Under the pieces are notes generated by a model. It was not told the DNA's origin. It saw only the letters and a list, made by a program, of their open reading frames with translations, and did not search any database. A stretch of DNA of 64,000 bases from Papilionanthe hookeriana x Papilionanthe teres. Its lineage: Eukaryota; Streptophyta; Magnoliopsida; Asparagales; Orchidaceae. Positions 11,680-24,300 of this stretch are shown here, piece by piece; position 1 is the stretch's first letter, and each line of letters starts with the position of its first letter. A program made the translations under genes and the position numbers. The stretch spans positions 73,225,239-73,289,238 of the forward strand of contig CM040430.1 in the NCBI GenBank assembly GCA_022702705.1, in the 5' to 3' direction.

Positions 11680-13190
11680 GATTGTTGTGTTGAGTTTGTG
11701 ATGTTGTTATGTGCTTTTTTTTTATGTGTTGGGATGCTTTTATTTGACATTTTCATATGTGATGTAATGTATTTTTTCTATGGACTCTGATGTTGTGTAC
11801 ATTATAGTTGGGCTAATTTCTATTTTGCACATTTAGATGTTTTATGATGTAATATGTGATGTGTTTGTGGTAGTAAATGTTTTATGTGTTTCTAGTGTTT
11901 ATGTTTTTAGTAGTGTCTAATTTAATTTCTATAAATATTAGAAAAATTTATAACACTATTAGAAACCACTATTTATATAGCATTTTAAACTTTTCAAAAT
12001 TTGCTACCATTTATTTTCTTGTATGCTGTGATATGTGGTGTATGTTTTCTTTGAAAACCTCCACGATTGTAGAAGTCCTTTGAAATTTTAAAATTTTTAT
12101 TTTATGAAAAACTGAAAAATTGAATTTGATTTCTTTTTACTCCTTGTTATTAAACTGTTATACTTTCAAATTTAGAATATTAAGATTCCTGCAAGCATGT
12201 TATTCTAGTTTTTTAATTCTTACCCATGTATACATGTTTTATCTTACTAAAAAACTAATGTTTGGGGGGAATTTAAAAACAAATTTCTAAAAACTAAAAT
12301 TTTATTTGTTCTCAAGAATACATAAATAAAAATTGAATTTTTAATTGAAAATGATTATGTATATGAAGTTATATTAGGGAAGCAAAATTTTGAATAAAGA
12401 AATGAGTAAGAGAATTTAGTTAAAATTTATAGTAATGATGAAAAATTTAAAGTTAAAATTTTCTTAGTAAAGAAATGTTAAATATAGTTAAACTATCTTT
12501 AGTAAGAAGAATTGTATTTTTTGGATAAATAGAAGATTTGACTTTTATTTTTCAAAATTAAAATTCTTTTATTGAGAAATAATTTCCAACACTATTATTA
12601 TGATTTTTAAGTGAAGGATGTATATCAAATCTTTATTTTAAATGAAAGAGTGGAATTCAAAATCATTAAAGGGGTATCGAGATACATTAATCCTTGCCTT
12701 ATAAAAAAAAAGAGAAAAGAAAAAATAGAAAAAGAAAAAGAAAAAAAAAAGGAAAAAAAGTATGTAAAAAGGAAGGAGAAGCTTGCAGATTTAAAGGCCT
12801 AATCAAAAATTGGTTTCATACCTAAAGTTTAAATTATAAGTTTTAAGAAAATCTAAAGCTTAAGGTTATAATATAGTAAGTAAAATTATTTCCAAATAAA
12901 CATTTTTAAGTGAGGAAGATGAAATGTTTGAATCCTATATTTTAAAAAATCTACAAGTATTTTTGAATTAGATAGAAACTAATATTTTTCATTATTCTTT
13001 ACTTAAGAACCTTCTAAACTTTAAGTTGGTCACATTTACTAAAATTATTTCTAAATTGGACTATTTTCATTTTTAGAACAAAATTTTCGAATTTTTCTAA
13101 AGAAACTCATTTACATAATTTTCATGTTAAGATTTTCTAAGTGATTAAGTGTCACTTGAAGACAAGTAACATTTTAAGTCTATGGGATTT
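11680..13190 (+). other. 3' non-coding region of Athila copy 1
   Basis: No gene is seen. It is T-rich after the accessory ORF, then has a purine-rich stretch tttgggggga at 12261, resembling the conserved G-run upstream of 3' LTRs in Athila-type elements, and an A-rich run at 12705-12775 (aaaagaaaaa repeats). The Lys/Glu-rich ORF at 12611-12802 is a by-product of that run. Confidence 0.55.
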
Positions 13191-14900
13191 TGATATACCT
13201 AAAATATATAGTGTTTTTAAGCACATTTTTATATCTATTTTTGATGATGTTGCACTTTAATGGAAGGTATTTTTGTGTTTTTCTTGAAGGTATGAATAAA
13301 ATGTGTGATTATGATGAAAGGAGCAAAAGAGGATCAAATTTGGAGCAAAAATTGAAAGATGTGCAAAATTAGCCTCTAGCGCCTAAGCGCCGAATGGCTG
13401 GCGCATAGGCGCCACAGTTAAAGTTAAGAATTTATTTAAATTTGGCGCGAATTTGAAGGGGTTTTTGAAGCATCCTTTGGTTTAAACTTCACTAACTTCC
13501 CATCAGCACGAAAACTCATTTAAAATTTGAACGGATGGATGCATTCTTGGTGGATACATTGAATCTAGACATACTTTAAAGAGACACAAAGGCACCTTTT
13601 GGAAAATTTTAAAAAGAAGACTTGAAGATTAGAGAAAGGGTTATTTTTGGAGGGTGTGATTAGTGTTAAGAGTCAAGTTTATGTTAGAGAGAGTACACCT
13701 TTCCACTTCACCACTTTTATTATTAATTGTATCTAGTTTTTATTAAGAGTAGAATAGAGATTTGGAGTCAACTAAATTGGGCGCCAACCTCTATTGAGTC
13801 TTGTAAAGGAAAAGTAAAGTTTCAATGGAACTTCAAGAGTCTTGTGGAGAGAATTTTCAGATAAGTGTTTATCTTTGTTTTACCTTTGGTTTTTAAGTAA
13901 AAGTTGTTGTTTTTTTCACTATGATTTCTACTTTCAAATCAAGTTGTAATTGTGTTTTCTCCATGGATTCTGAGTAGTTTTCTTTGTCTTTTTCCTTTTA
14001 AATGATGATGTAATTAAGTTAAGGAAAGAAGTTTTGTGAAGTATAGGATTTCAATATTGGAAGAAGTTGTGATGATTCACTACCTTGCACTTCATTTACT
14101 TCTTGATTTAGCCAATTAAGATGTTAAAATTTGTTGGGAGATTATGTGAGATCCATTGCGGCATTGTCTCAATCAGCAATTAGAAAGAATCACATGCAAT
14201 TATATGAATGAGAATTGTAGTCCATATGATTGGGTGCAAATAAATAGGAAGATATGCTTATAATGGGGAGTAAAATTAGAGGAGTTTTGAGTAAAAGACT
14301 AAAACCTCCTAATTTGGTTTAATGTGAAAAATCTTTTTATGAGATGTTAGCCCCTAGGTGGAGGTAATCAAGGGAACTCTAGAGTGAGAGCTAGTATCTT
14401 TCCTGCCTAAACCATCTACAAGATTTCAAATCATCAAATTAACTAATGTTTTTTATAGAACCAAGTAAGGGTAAAGAATATAATTGCTTCTATTTAGCAC
14501 AGCACATTTTAGATACTTCCATAATGAAATTCCATAATTATTACAGATTCATTGAAAGAGAAAAAAGATATTTTATTCTCATTTGCTTTCATACTATTTT
14601 AAAGTTGTGTTAACTTTAGTTTTTTGCTTTACTTTTTATTCAAAAAATACCAAAAACAATTTTGAAATACTTTATATGTTAAAACATACTTTACAAAATC
14701 ATTTTAAAAAGTGAAAAGTTATTTTTCTTGTTTCTTTAAATTTTTAGACATTTCTCTGTGGGTTCAATATCTCGGGGCTTAATTAAAAAGTCCTATATTA
14801 CTTGATAAACGATATGTATAATTATGTAGTATCCCATATTATAAATAAATAAAGTATAAGTTCATATCTAAATTGTAAGCATAAATATTTGGCGGAGTCA
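13191..14900 (+). repeat. Athila LTR (plus orientation)
   Basis: It begins TGATATACCTAAAAT and ends ggcggagTCA. It matches, in inverted orientation, the LTR at 18197-20049. Shared landmarks include aagcacatttttatacctattttt near the start, the G/C-rich motif at 13379-13416, gacaca-aaggcacctttt at 13575, and ctcggggcttaatt...tattacttgataa-cgata near the end. Substitutions and indels between the two are frequent, so they are not a recent pair. The LTR supplies promoter and polyadenylation functions in an intact element. Confidence 0.75.
13379..13416. repeat. G/C-rich palindromic motif within the LTR
   Basis: It reads gcgcctaagcgcc, eight bases, then ggcgcataggcgcc, the strongest example of the family motif in the window. 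The arms are self-complementary. Confidence 0.65.
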
Positions 14901-14914
14901 AGTTTTTTGTGGCG
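14901..14914 (+). other. LTR spacer and remnant of a primer-binding site
   Basis: After the LTR end comes agttttttg and then TGGCG, the first bases of the tRNA-Asp-type primer site used by Athila elements. The sequence then breaks into attcaaagaaagagat. A 3' LTR should not be followed by a primer site, so this LTR may have been an internal LTR of a tandem or recombined element. Confidence 0.4.
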
Positions 14915-14954
14915 ATTCAAAGAAAGAGATAATATAAATTAAAAAATGTAAGGT

Positions 14955-15570
14955 TAAATATTTGAGGATCAACAGCATTTAAGAACTCGTGATAAATGTT
15001 CTAAACATGATTCAAATTAAGTTTTAAACACTGAAAAATCATCCATAAATACTTTAATTCCTTTTTCTATTAAATCACATAAAATAGCCATCATACATCT
15101 TTGAAATGTAGCAAGGGCATTACATAAACCAAAGGGCATTCTTCTAAAAGCAAAAGTCCCATAAGGACTGGTAAAAGTTGTTTTATCTTAATCTTTAGGA
15201 GCAATTGTATTTAGTGATAACCGGTATATCCATCCAGAAAATAAAAATATTTATTGGCAGCTAGTATATCCAATATTTGATCCAGAAAGGGAGACGGAAA
15301 ATGATATTTATTTGTGGCAAGGTTTAATTTTCTATAATCAATGCATATTTGTTATCATGTAACTTGTCTTGTTGGTATTAACTCATTCTTTTCATTAACA
15401 GTTACAATAACTCCTCATTTCTTAGGAATACAGTGAATAAGACTGATTCCTTTAATATAAGCAATTGTCCATCCGAAGACTTTCATATATCTCTTCAAAG
15501 TTTTTAGCAAACACATTCTTCTTCTGAAGTTAAATTTGAGGAAATTATAACCGGTAAAGTTGAGGAATCA
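14955..15570 (-). pseudogene. Ty3/gypsy reverse transcriptase, N-terminal part (broken)
   Basis: Minus-strand reading gives VTVNEKNELIPTRQVT, CIDYRKLNLATRKYHFPSPF, LDQILDILAASKYFYFLDGY, GYHQIQ, FTSPYGTFAFRRMPFGLCNA and FMDDFSVF. This covers fingers, palm and the FMDDF catalytic box. After it, remnants of EHLSRVLKCC persist to about 14960 before the sequence becomes unrelated. Frameshifts and stops are present throughout. It is truncated against the copy 1 LTR. Confidence 0.85.
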
Positions 15571-15659
15571 TCTAAAAAGGCATATTTTAAATGCTTAAGA
15601 AGTAACGTCAATTCAAGTTCTGGAGGTTTCTCAATTGATGAACAAAAAGATTTGTCTTT

Positions 15660-16310
15660 TTCTGTCATGTCCAAAACTTTAAAACTTTCTTGAACAAAAT
15701 TTGAATTTCCTCAATAAAATCATTAAGATGTTTTGATTTCTCTTCTTGTACATATTCTAATTTTTTTATTTCTGAATTCTCTTTATATGTTTTTTTAAAA
15801 TGGCATTCACTAAGATATCTCATTGCATCCATCCTAAAACATTCATCATCTTTACCTTTTGCAGGGTATTTCATTTCTTTGGAAATATTAAAACTGATCA
15901 TTTGATCATTAACACGTATAGTTAATTGCCCTTTATACACATTTATCATTGCTCTATCTATTGCTAGGAAAAATCTCCCTAGAATGATAGGTATCTCTTT
16001 ATCTTTCTTCATATCTAACAAAACGAAATCAACAAGAAAGATAAATCGATCCACCTTCACCAAAGCATCTTCTACAACTCCCTTAAAATAAGTTATAGAA
16101 CAATCTGCTAATTGCAAGGTTATAGTTGTAAGAGATATTTTCTCTTAATACCAGTCTTTTAAATATAGATAATGGCATAATGTTAATACTTGCGTCGAAA
16201 TCACATAAAGCTTTTCCAAAAAAATTGTCTCCTATTGCACATGGAATTGTGAAGCTTCCAGGAATTTTAAGCTTTTTATGAAGTTTTTCTGAATTATTGT
16301 ATTGCACTGC
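15660..16310 (-). pseudogene. Ty3/gypsy aspartic protease (broken)
   Basis: The frame 16307-16083 reads KLKIPGSFTIPCAIG and ALCDFDASINIMPLSIFKRL. The usual Athila active-site box is CDLGASIN, so the Gly at the third position of the catalytic triplet is replaced by Asp. The second frame 16117-15665 gives MQLADCSITYFKGVVEDALVKVDRFIF and PIILGRFFLAIDRAMINV, the C-terminal half of the protease. The two frames overlap with a shift. The enzyme would cleave the gag-pol polyprotein; this copy cannot. Confidence 0.8.
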
Positions 16311-17888
16311 TAACTAAGTGCAACAGTCTCATTATCTTCAAACTTTCTTTTTCTCTTAATAATATCCTTCATAAAATTCACATAGCTTGGCATTTGTTCT
16401 AAAGCTTCAGCAAAAGGAATATTAATTGTATGCTTCTTAACGATTTCTCAGAATTTTGAAAATTGCTTATCCAACTTTTGTTGACAAAGTCTTTAAGGAA
16501 ATTAAGGTGGTGGTGAATTTTCTAAATCAATCTTAACTTGAGAAACAGGTCTCTCAAAATTTTCTGGAGCGTCCTCTTTAGATTTTTCAATTTCTTCTTT
16601 CTCTACTTCAATATCTTTTTGAACTCTGCTTTCCAACTCTCTTCCACTTCTAAGTTGAACAAGCTTTACTTTCTCTTTATTCTAGTCTTTACGATTAACT
16701 TCTGTATCACTAGGAAGTGTTCCTTGAGTTTTATTACTTAAGGAACTTGCAATTTGTCCCAACTGATTCTCAATATTTCTTATAGCAGTTCCTTGACTTT
16801 GTAACTAATTTCTCATTTGTAACACCACTTCTTCTATAACAACTTCTTATCATTAAATTGTAGATTATTATTGAAACCGGAAGGATATGTAGGTCTATAA
16901 TTACTATTACCTTGGTTGTTCCAATTCCCTAATGGGTTTGCTTGGTTGCTTCACCATTGCTGATAAATACCACCCAAATTGTTATTCCAGTTAAAATTAG
17001 GATGGTTTTTCCAACTTGGGTTATAGTAATTTGAATATGGGCTATTTGAATTATTATTAATAGCATTCAAAGTCTCAATTGATGTTTGAAAATCAACCAT
17101 TTGGCCTAATAAATTCTCTTCAATCATTGGATTTGGTTGAGAAAAATTTATTCCAAGGTGGTTTATCTTCCATGAAATTGTAGCAACTTGATTTGCTAAC
17201 ATGGCAAAAGCTTCAGAATCATGAACATTGGCTACCTTTTTAGGATATACCCTTTTAGAAGGCCATTGAAAATTATTAGTAGTCATTTCTTAAATTAAAG
17301 CATAAGCTTAAGGAAATGATTTAGACATCAATGAACCACTAGCAACGGCATCGATAATAGATCTAAGAGATCCAGTTAATCCATTATAAAAAGTTTGAAT
17401 ATTTAACCAATCTGGAACAGCATGGTGTGGAAATTTTCTTAGGAGTTCTTTAAATCATACCCAAACTTCATAAATAGATTCCCTTTCAAACTTACAAAAA
17501 GATGTAATATAATTTCTAAGCTTCACACTATTTTATGTTGGAAAATATTTAACAAGGAATTTCTATGCTAAATCACCCCAAGTTCTGATAGATCCAGGTA
17601 CTAAAGAATTCAATCATATCTTAGCCTTTTACCTAAGTGAGAATGGCAAAAGCCTAAGCCTAATAGCATCATCAGAAGCACCGTCATATTTAGATCTTCA
17701 GTTGGTGATACCTTAAACTGATTATTAGATACCATTTGAATAATAGCAAGTTTAAGTTCAAATGAATTAGCAGCTACAGCAGTATTTTGAATACTACCAT
17801 GAAGTTCATCCATTGTAGGGTTTACATAATCTCTTAAAGGTCTTAATTCATGATGAATTTTAGCATTTTGATTAATTTGAATTGCCAT
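16311..17888 (-). pseudogene. Athila gag (broken)
   Basis: It starts at 17888 (MAIQINQNAKIHHELRPLRD); RPLRDYVNPTM and VAANSFELKLAIIQMVSNNQF are typical of Athila gag. The central capsid part is disrupted by stops and frameshifts (17290-17610), and then TTNNFQWPSKRVYPKK and an Asn-rich stretch (NYYNPSWKNHPNFNWNNN) follow down to 16951. The part from 16950 to 16310 is the gag C-terminus with many stops. Gag forms the particle in which reverse transcription occurs. Confidence 0.8.
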
Positions 17889-18170
17889 TTCATGAAATTT
17901 TTAAATTTTTCTGTATTTTTTATTTTTAAAATTTATCTAGTAGTTCATTCTAATTCAGAATTGTAAGGCACAAGTCCTTCAAAATCTGAACTTAGCATAA
18001 ATTATTACACAACACAACAATAAAAACAATAATAAAAATAAAATAAAACATATAATAACAGATAAGTTTTAAATAATACTTTCTAAAAATAGAAATTTTG
18101 TTTTACTAAAAATTCTTTTTAATTTATCTTTTAAATTCAAATTGAAAAAAAATGATTTTTCTTTTTATTT

Positions 18171-18188
18171 ACCCCAGCAACGGTACGA
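18171..18188 (-). other. Primer-binding site, tRNA-Asp type
   Basis: On the minus strand the sequence after the LTR and a short spacer is TCGTACCGTTGCTGGGGT. It matches the Athila tRNA-Asp primer site TGGCGCCGTTGCCGGGGA at most positions. The A/T-rich leader to the gag start (18170-17889) follows. Confidence 0.7.
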
Positions 18189-18196
18189 CAAAAACT

Positions 18197-20049
18197 TGAT
18201 CATGATTCACTTTACTTCTTGATGACAACTGATAAAATTTATGCTTTTAGTAATCCAATTAAACTTATATTTTTTATATAAACTATTCTTCTTTATAAAG
18301 CCCCAAAAACATGATTCTAATGTGAATAAGAAAACAACGGTGATATTTTAATTTAGGGATTCTATGCAAGTATACGTATCGTTATCAAGTAATATAAAAC
18401 TCTCTGATTAAGCCCCAAAATATTGATCCCAAGAGAAAATTTTATGGATGTTTAAAGATAAAAAGGATTTTAGAACACAAATTATATTTAGGAAAAGACA
18501 CATACTTAAAAAAGTTTCAGATAAGAGGAAACATTTAAAATACGATTCTTTTTTTGTATTTCCTTAAATATAAGATAATGTGAATAATTATCTAACTATA
18601 GCAAGATTTTTGTATTATTTAAAGAAGTGTAAATGAAAATATCTTTTTCCTTATCATGAATTAGTAATAAGTAAAGGAATTGTATTGTGGAAGTAATCCA
18701 AATTTGTTGTGCTAAATAGGAGAAATTTTATTTTGTACCCTTACTAGAGATGATATAAAGAACATTGGCAAATTTAAAGTTTGAATAGTTATGAAGATGA
18801 GTTAGGTAAGGAAGATACTAGCTCTTACTTTAAAGTTCCCTTCTTTCCCTCCACCTGAGAGCTAATTCTCGCATCAAAACATAAAATAATAAACCAAATT
18901 AAGGGCTTTAGTTTGTCACCCTAAAATCTCTAATTCTACACCAATTAAAAGTATATTTCCCTATTTATTTGCACAAGATTATATGAATTACTTTCTCATC
19001 CAAACAATTCCATGTGATTCCTACCTATTATTGATTAGGACGATACCTACTAAGATCTTACTTGTTCTCACAACAAATGTTAACATCATGATTGGACAAA
19101 TCAGGAAGTAAATGAAGTGCAAGGATTGAATCAACACAACTTCTTCCAACATAAAAAATCAATACTTAGAAAACACAAGAAGACTCATTTTAAGGAAAAA
19201 GATAAAGAAGACTACTCAGATTCCATGGAGAAAACACAACCACAAATAGTTTTAAAAGTAGAAACCATGTAGAAAACAAAAGAAGTTTCAATTAAAACCA
19301 AATGAAGTACAAAGATAAAAATTTATCTCAAGCTTCTCTTTAACAAACTCTTAGAGTTCATTTGATTCTCTTCCTTTTTCTTACATGCCTCCCTTAGACT
19401 AGTCGTCCAACCCAAGATATTTTAAATCTCTCTACACAATAGATTTTTACTTAGGAATCCCTACTCCCCCTCTCTTTCACTACGAAGGAGAAAAGTGTGA
19501 AGAAACCCTAAGTAAGAACCTTGCTATTTCTTACTTAAAATACTCTCTACAAAATTTAATTTTCCTCTCTCAAGAAAAACTCAACACAGTCCCTTATTAC
19601 ACACTTAAAGTCCTTTTATATTTTCTTCAAAAGGTGCCTTGATGTCTCTTCAAAATGTGTCCATATTCAATGAATCTACCCAAGAGATGCATCATTTCAA
19701 GAAAAATTTGAATGTCTTTTAGTGTCCTTGCTTTGTTACCTACGTCTGTACCTAAGGATGCCTCAAACGCCTCTTCAAAGTTAGCCAAAAATTATTTAAA
19801 ATTGCAAAGTAACTGCCCGGCATTTAAGCGCAGGGTCTCTGACGCTTAGGCACGGTCCTCTCTGTTTGCTTGTGCTTAGGCGCTGCACCCCAGTTCATTT
19901 TAACATCTTCTTGATTTATTACTTCAAATTTGATCCTTTTTTACTTTTTTTAAATTTTTGATCCATTTAAGTGTTCCTAAAGAAAAACATATCTGTTCAA
20001 AAATAGGTATAAAAATGTGCATAAAATATTATAAATTTTAGGTATATTA
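18197..20049 (-). repeat. Athila LTR (minus orientation), 5' LTR of copy 2
   Basis: It is the inverted counterpart of 13191-14900. On the minus strand it begins TAATATACCTAAAATTTAT (first TG changed to TA) and ends catgaTCA next to the primer site. It contains the G/C-rich motif (19818-19893) and the ctcttgggatcaatattttggggcttaatc region near 18420. Its outer end at 20049 directly abuts LINE A codons. Confidence 0.8.
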
Positions 20050-21059
<1,010 letters not shown>

Positions 21060-21065
21060 CAAAAG

Positions 21066-21083
21066 GGAGCAACAGTGGGCTCC
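21066..21083 (-). other. 3'-terminal hairpin of LINE B
   Basis: GGAGC (21066-21070) and GCTCC (21079-21083) are perfect inverted repeats around an 8-base loop, within 26 bases of the 3' tail. LINE D has the same stem with a different loop. In several LINE families a 3' stem-loop is recognised by the reverse transcriptase. The role here is inferred. Confidence 0.55.
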
Positions 21084-21355
21084 TTACATGTTAATATCAA
21101 GTGGAGAGTACAAAACGATTAATGGAAAGGCTCCATCTAACATCAATCCTAAGGAGTCCACTCCAAATGGACGAAAACTTTTAAGAAAGCCCAAACAACA
21201 GTACAAGAATGTGTGTGTGTATATATATATGACAGCTTGATATATATGTATACCAAAAGGCAAATAAAACATAAGAAAATTCAAATTCCAGCAGCAGTAG
21301 ACATACATAGGCCTGGCAAATCAGATGAGGGGGGGCAGCAGGGGGTCTCAAATCA

Positions 21356-24300
21356 TCAAGTGAAACAGTAGGTAGCATCAGCGCACAATTCTAATAAAAG
21401 GAGTAGAAAGGTTGTCCCCCCAATGAGGGTGGCTAACTTGGGAGGGGGAACAGTAGCTACAACCACAGAGTCAGAGGAGGAGCCAGCTTTAGCTAACCAG
21501 TCAGTAGGCTGATTTCCTTCCCTGTAAATGAAAAGGAACTTGACATGGAGTTGGGACAGTAAGATATGGATCATGTTAACCCACTGATTATGGTGCCAGG
21601 GAAGATAGGCAGGATCCTCTTTGAGATTAAATTGTTGGAGAATCAGCTGAGAATCCCCTTCCACTTCAATGAATCTCCACTTGAGTTTTATGGCAATCGG
21701 CAGTGCCCAAGTACACGACGAATAAGTTCAGCTCTCCATTGCATCGGCGACTGCCACAGGAGCATGGAAAAACATCGGGCAAGTCCCCACATGGTTCCTA
21801 AAGAGTCCACCAATACCAACATGCCCATCCCGAAACTTCCATCACAATTAACTTTGAGGTAAGGGAGGCAAGGAGGGTGCCAGGTCACCAGGCCAATCTT
21901 AGGAGATGGTCTGGTGTGGATTGACTCAATGCATCATATGTTAGGAATTCTGGTGTATCTTATCAGTTTTTGGATGTAAGATAAGAAGTTCTTGGTAACA
22001 ACCTGCTCACTAGATAGGATGTCTTCAAATATAGCCTTATTTCTTGCCATCCAAACAAACCAGGTAGTAATGAATGGGACAGCACTAAGGCCTAAAGTGT
22101 CCCAGCTAGGCCAGCAGGAGAAGAGACAATCCTAGTCAAGATTTAGCAGACTGATATTAAAGTGCTTCAGCAAACTACTTCAAACTAGCTGAGATAAACT
22201 GCACCTAAAGAAAATATGTAAGGCTGATTCCTCCTCCTTCCAGCAAAGCCTGCAGCAGGAAGGGCCTCGAATTCCTTTGAGTTTAAGGATGTCATCAGTA
22301 GGGAGCAGTTTAAGTAGGGTTCTCCGGGAGAAGAAGCTCGTAGAGGAGACAGGATTTATTCCAAGGGAGCTCTCCCTGCCTGGACGGTCTCCCATTGGTA
22401 TAGTTTGGTATAGATGGTTTTGGAAAGGTCGTGATGAACACTAGATTGCAAACCAATAGAATCTTTTCTTTGCCTATCAAACTTAATAGTGGACACCGCA
22501 TGCGAAGTATCAATCAAAATAGCATGAAGTGTAGGTAAAGACCAGCTATCCCCAGTCCAACAATCGGCTACCTTTAAGTTCAGATTGGGGGTAGCGGAAC
22601 TCGGGATGAGCCGGTCGGAGGGAACCAATGGTCAAGCCGGAAAGACAACTCCCCATGACCCGCATTCCAAATGTACATATTTTCGACTTGATGTCCGACT
22701 TTCAGCATGGCTCTCGAGAGTTTGGAATCACCAACCTTATCGATGACACGGGAAGGATGAAGGTTTCGCAGGTACTTTCCGAGTGATGAATTTGGCCCAA
22801 AGAGAGTCTTGGGATCCGAATTTGATCCAAAGCTTGCAGAGGTTGACCTGGATGATCTGCTGTAAGCTCTTGCAACCCAGTCCCCCAGCCCAAATGGGTT
22901 TGGCCACTTTAATCCATGAAGTCCAGTGGATTTGTTTCCTCTGACCTACCCACAGAAATTGATTAAAGGCTCTTTCAAATAGGGTTTGGGTACTTTTATT
23001 CATTGTAGTCATTTGCAGCACATAAGCAGGCAATGAAGTAAGAATACTCTTAAGGATGGTGATTCTGCCTCCATTAGACAAATAAGTATGAGTCCAGTTA
23101 GCCAGATATAAGTTGATCTTGTTGAGAATTTCATCAAAATGTCTTTGCTTAGTTCTACCCATATTGAGATGTACTCCTAGATATTTCAAAGGTAGATGAG
23201 TGCGTGAGAAACCAGTATAGTCAATAATCCAGTTCTTCACCTCAACTGGAATCTTCTGGGGAAACAGGAGTTGGCTTTTGGTAGGGTTGAAAGCCATTTC
23301 AGAATATTGTTGGAAAGAATGCAGGCATTTAATGATATGCTTGATAGCATTTTTGGAGGCATTAGAGAAGATTATGACATCATCTGCATAAATTAGGTGA
23401 GAAACAATGGTATTTGACTTATGGTGATACCTGATGGAGCTATGAGAGGCAGCAGTATGGTTAAGGAGTTTAGAAAAGTAATCCATAGCCAAAATAAATA
23501 AGGTGGGGGATAAGGGGTCTCCTTGTTTGAGCCCCCTGGTAGCAGAAAAATAACCCCAGCAGGTGCCATTAAGAAGGATGGAGTGAGCATTAGCAATAAG
23601 CCACCTTTTGATGAGATTGCAGAAACTGTTTTGAAAGCCCCTTGCAGTGAGGGTCTCAAGAAGAAAATCCCAGTTTATAGTGTCAAAAGTCTTTTTGATG
23701 TCCAACTTGTAAATTAGATTTCCACTCCTGCACTTTCTATTCAGGTCCAGCAGCATCTCTTGTGCCAAGAGAATATTATCAGCAATGGATCGACCTTTGA
23801 CAAAGGCTGTTTGGTTGGGGCTAATGATCTTGTCCAATAGAGGTTGAAGTCTATTGACAATAACTTTTCTAATAATTTTACTGATGACAGATGTAAGACA
23901 GATGGGTCTGAAATGGTCCCAGCTAGAATGCATATTGTCTTTAGGGATTAGGACAAAATTTGAGGAGTGGAAGAATTGGGGAATGTCCCCCCTAAAAGAA
24001 ATTAATAAGAGCTTCAATCGCATCTGCCTTGATGACATCCCATGCTTTCTTATAGAAGTCAGAGGTGAACCCATCAGGACCAGCAATTTTGGTGTTGTCA
24101 ATGGAGGAGATAACATGCTAGATTTCAGTTTCAGAGGGAGGGTAGCTAAGGTCCAAACCATTTAGATACTGATAGTGCTCTTGTAACAGTTCAGGGATAA
24201 TTTGGGTTCTTTCCACATTGGGTTGTTGCATTAATTTTTTAAAATATTGAATGGCACTTCTGCCAATCTCCAGGTGATGAGAGATCCACTCCCCATTATT

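Larger units (their letters stand above)
1..14914 (+). mobile_element. Athila-like Ty3/gypsy retrotransposon, copy 1 (5' part outside window)
   Basis: The order along the plus strand is reverse transcriptase, RNase H, a foreign insertion, integrase, two accessory ORFs, a non-coding 3' region and an LTR. This is gypsy order (integrase after RNase H), and the integrase C-terminal tail, the long 3' region after pol and the related copy at 14915-20049 with a tRNA-Asp-type primer site indicate the Athila lineage. The window begins inside reverse transcriptase, so the 5' LTR, gag and protease lie outside. The coding parts have several frameshifts and stops, so the copy is dead. A 6.6-kb insertion interrupts pol between 1055 and 7670. 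Confidence 0.85.
14915..20049 (-). mobile_element. Athila-like retrotransposon, copy 2 (5' half only)
   Basis: Read on the minus strand from 20049, it comprises an LTR, a primer-binding site, gag, protease and the first part of reverse transcriptase. It ends near 14955, close to the inverted LTR of copy 1. The remainder of reverse transcriptase, RNase H, integrase and the 3' LTR are absent. It has the same family signature as copy 1. Its right edge abuts LINE A sequence in the middle of a conserved motif, so the copy inserted into a LINE. Confidence 0.8.

Noticed and set aside
12261..12270. tttgggggga as the polypurine tract immediately before the 3' LTR
   Set aside because: Comparison with the inverted LTR places the LTR start at 13191, about 920 bases further on, so it is an internal conserved G-run at best.
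12611..12802. Lys/Glu-rich ORF
   Set aside because: Produced by an aaaagaaaaa run in the 3' non-coding part of the Athila element.
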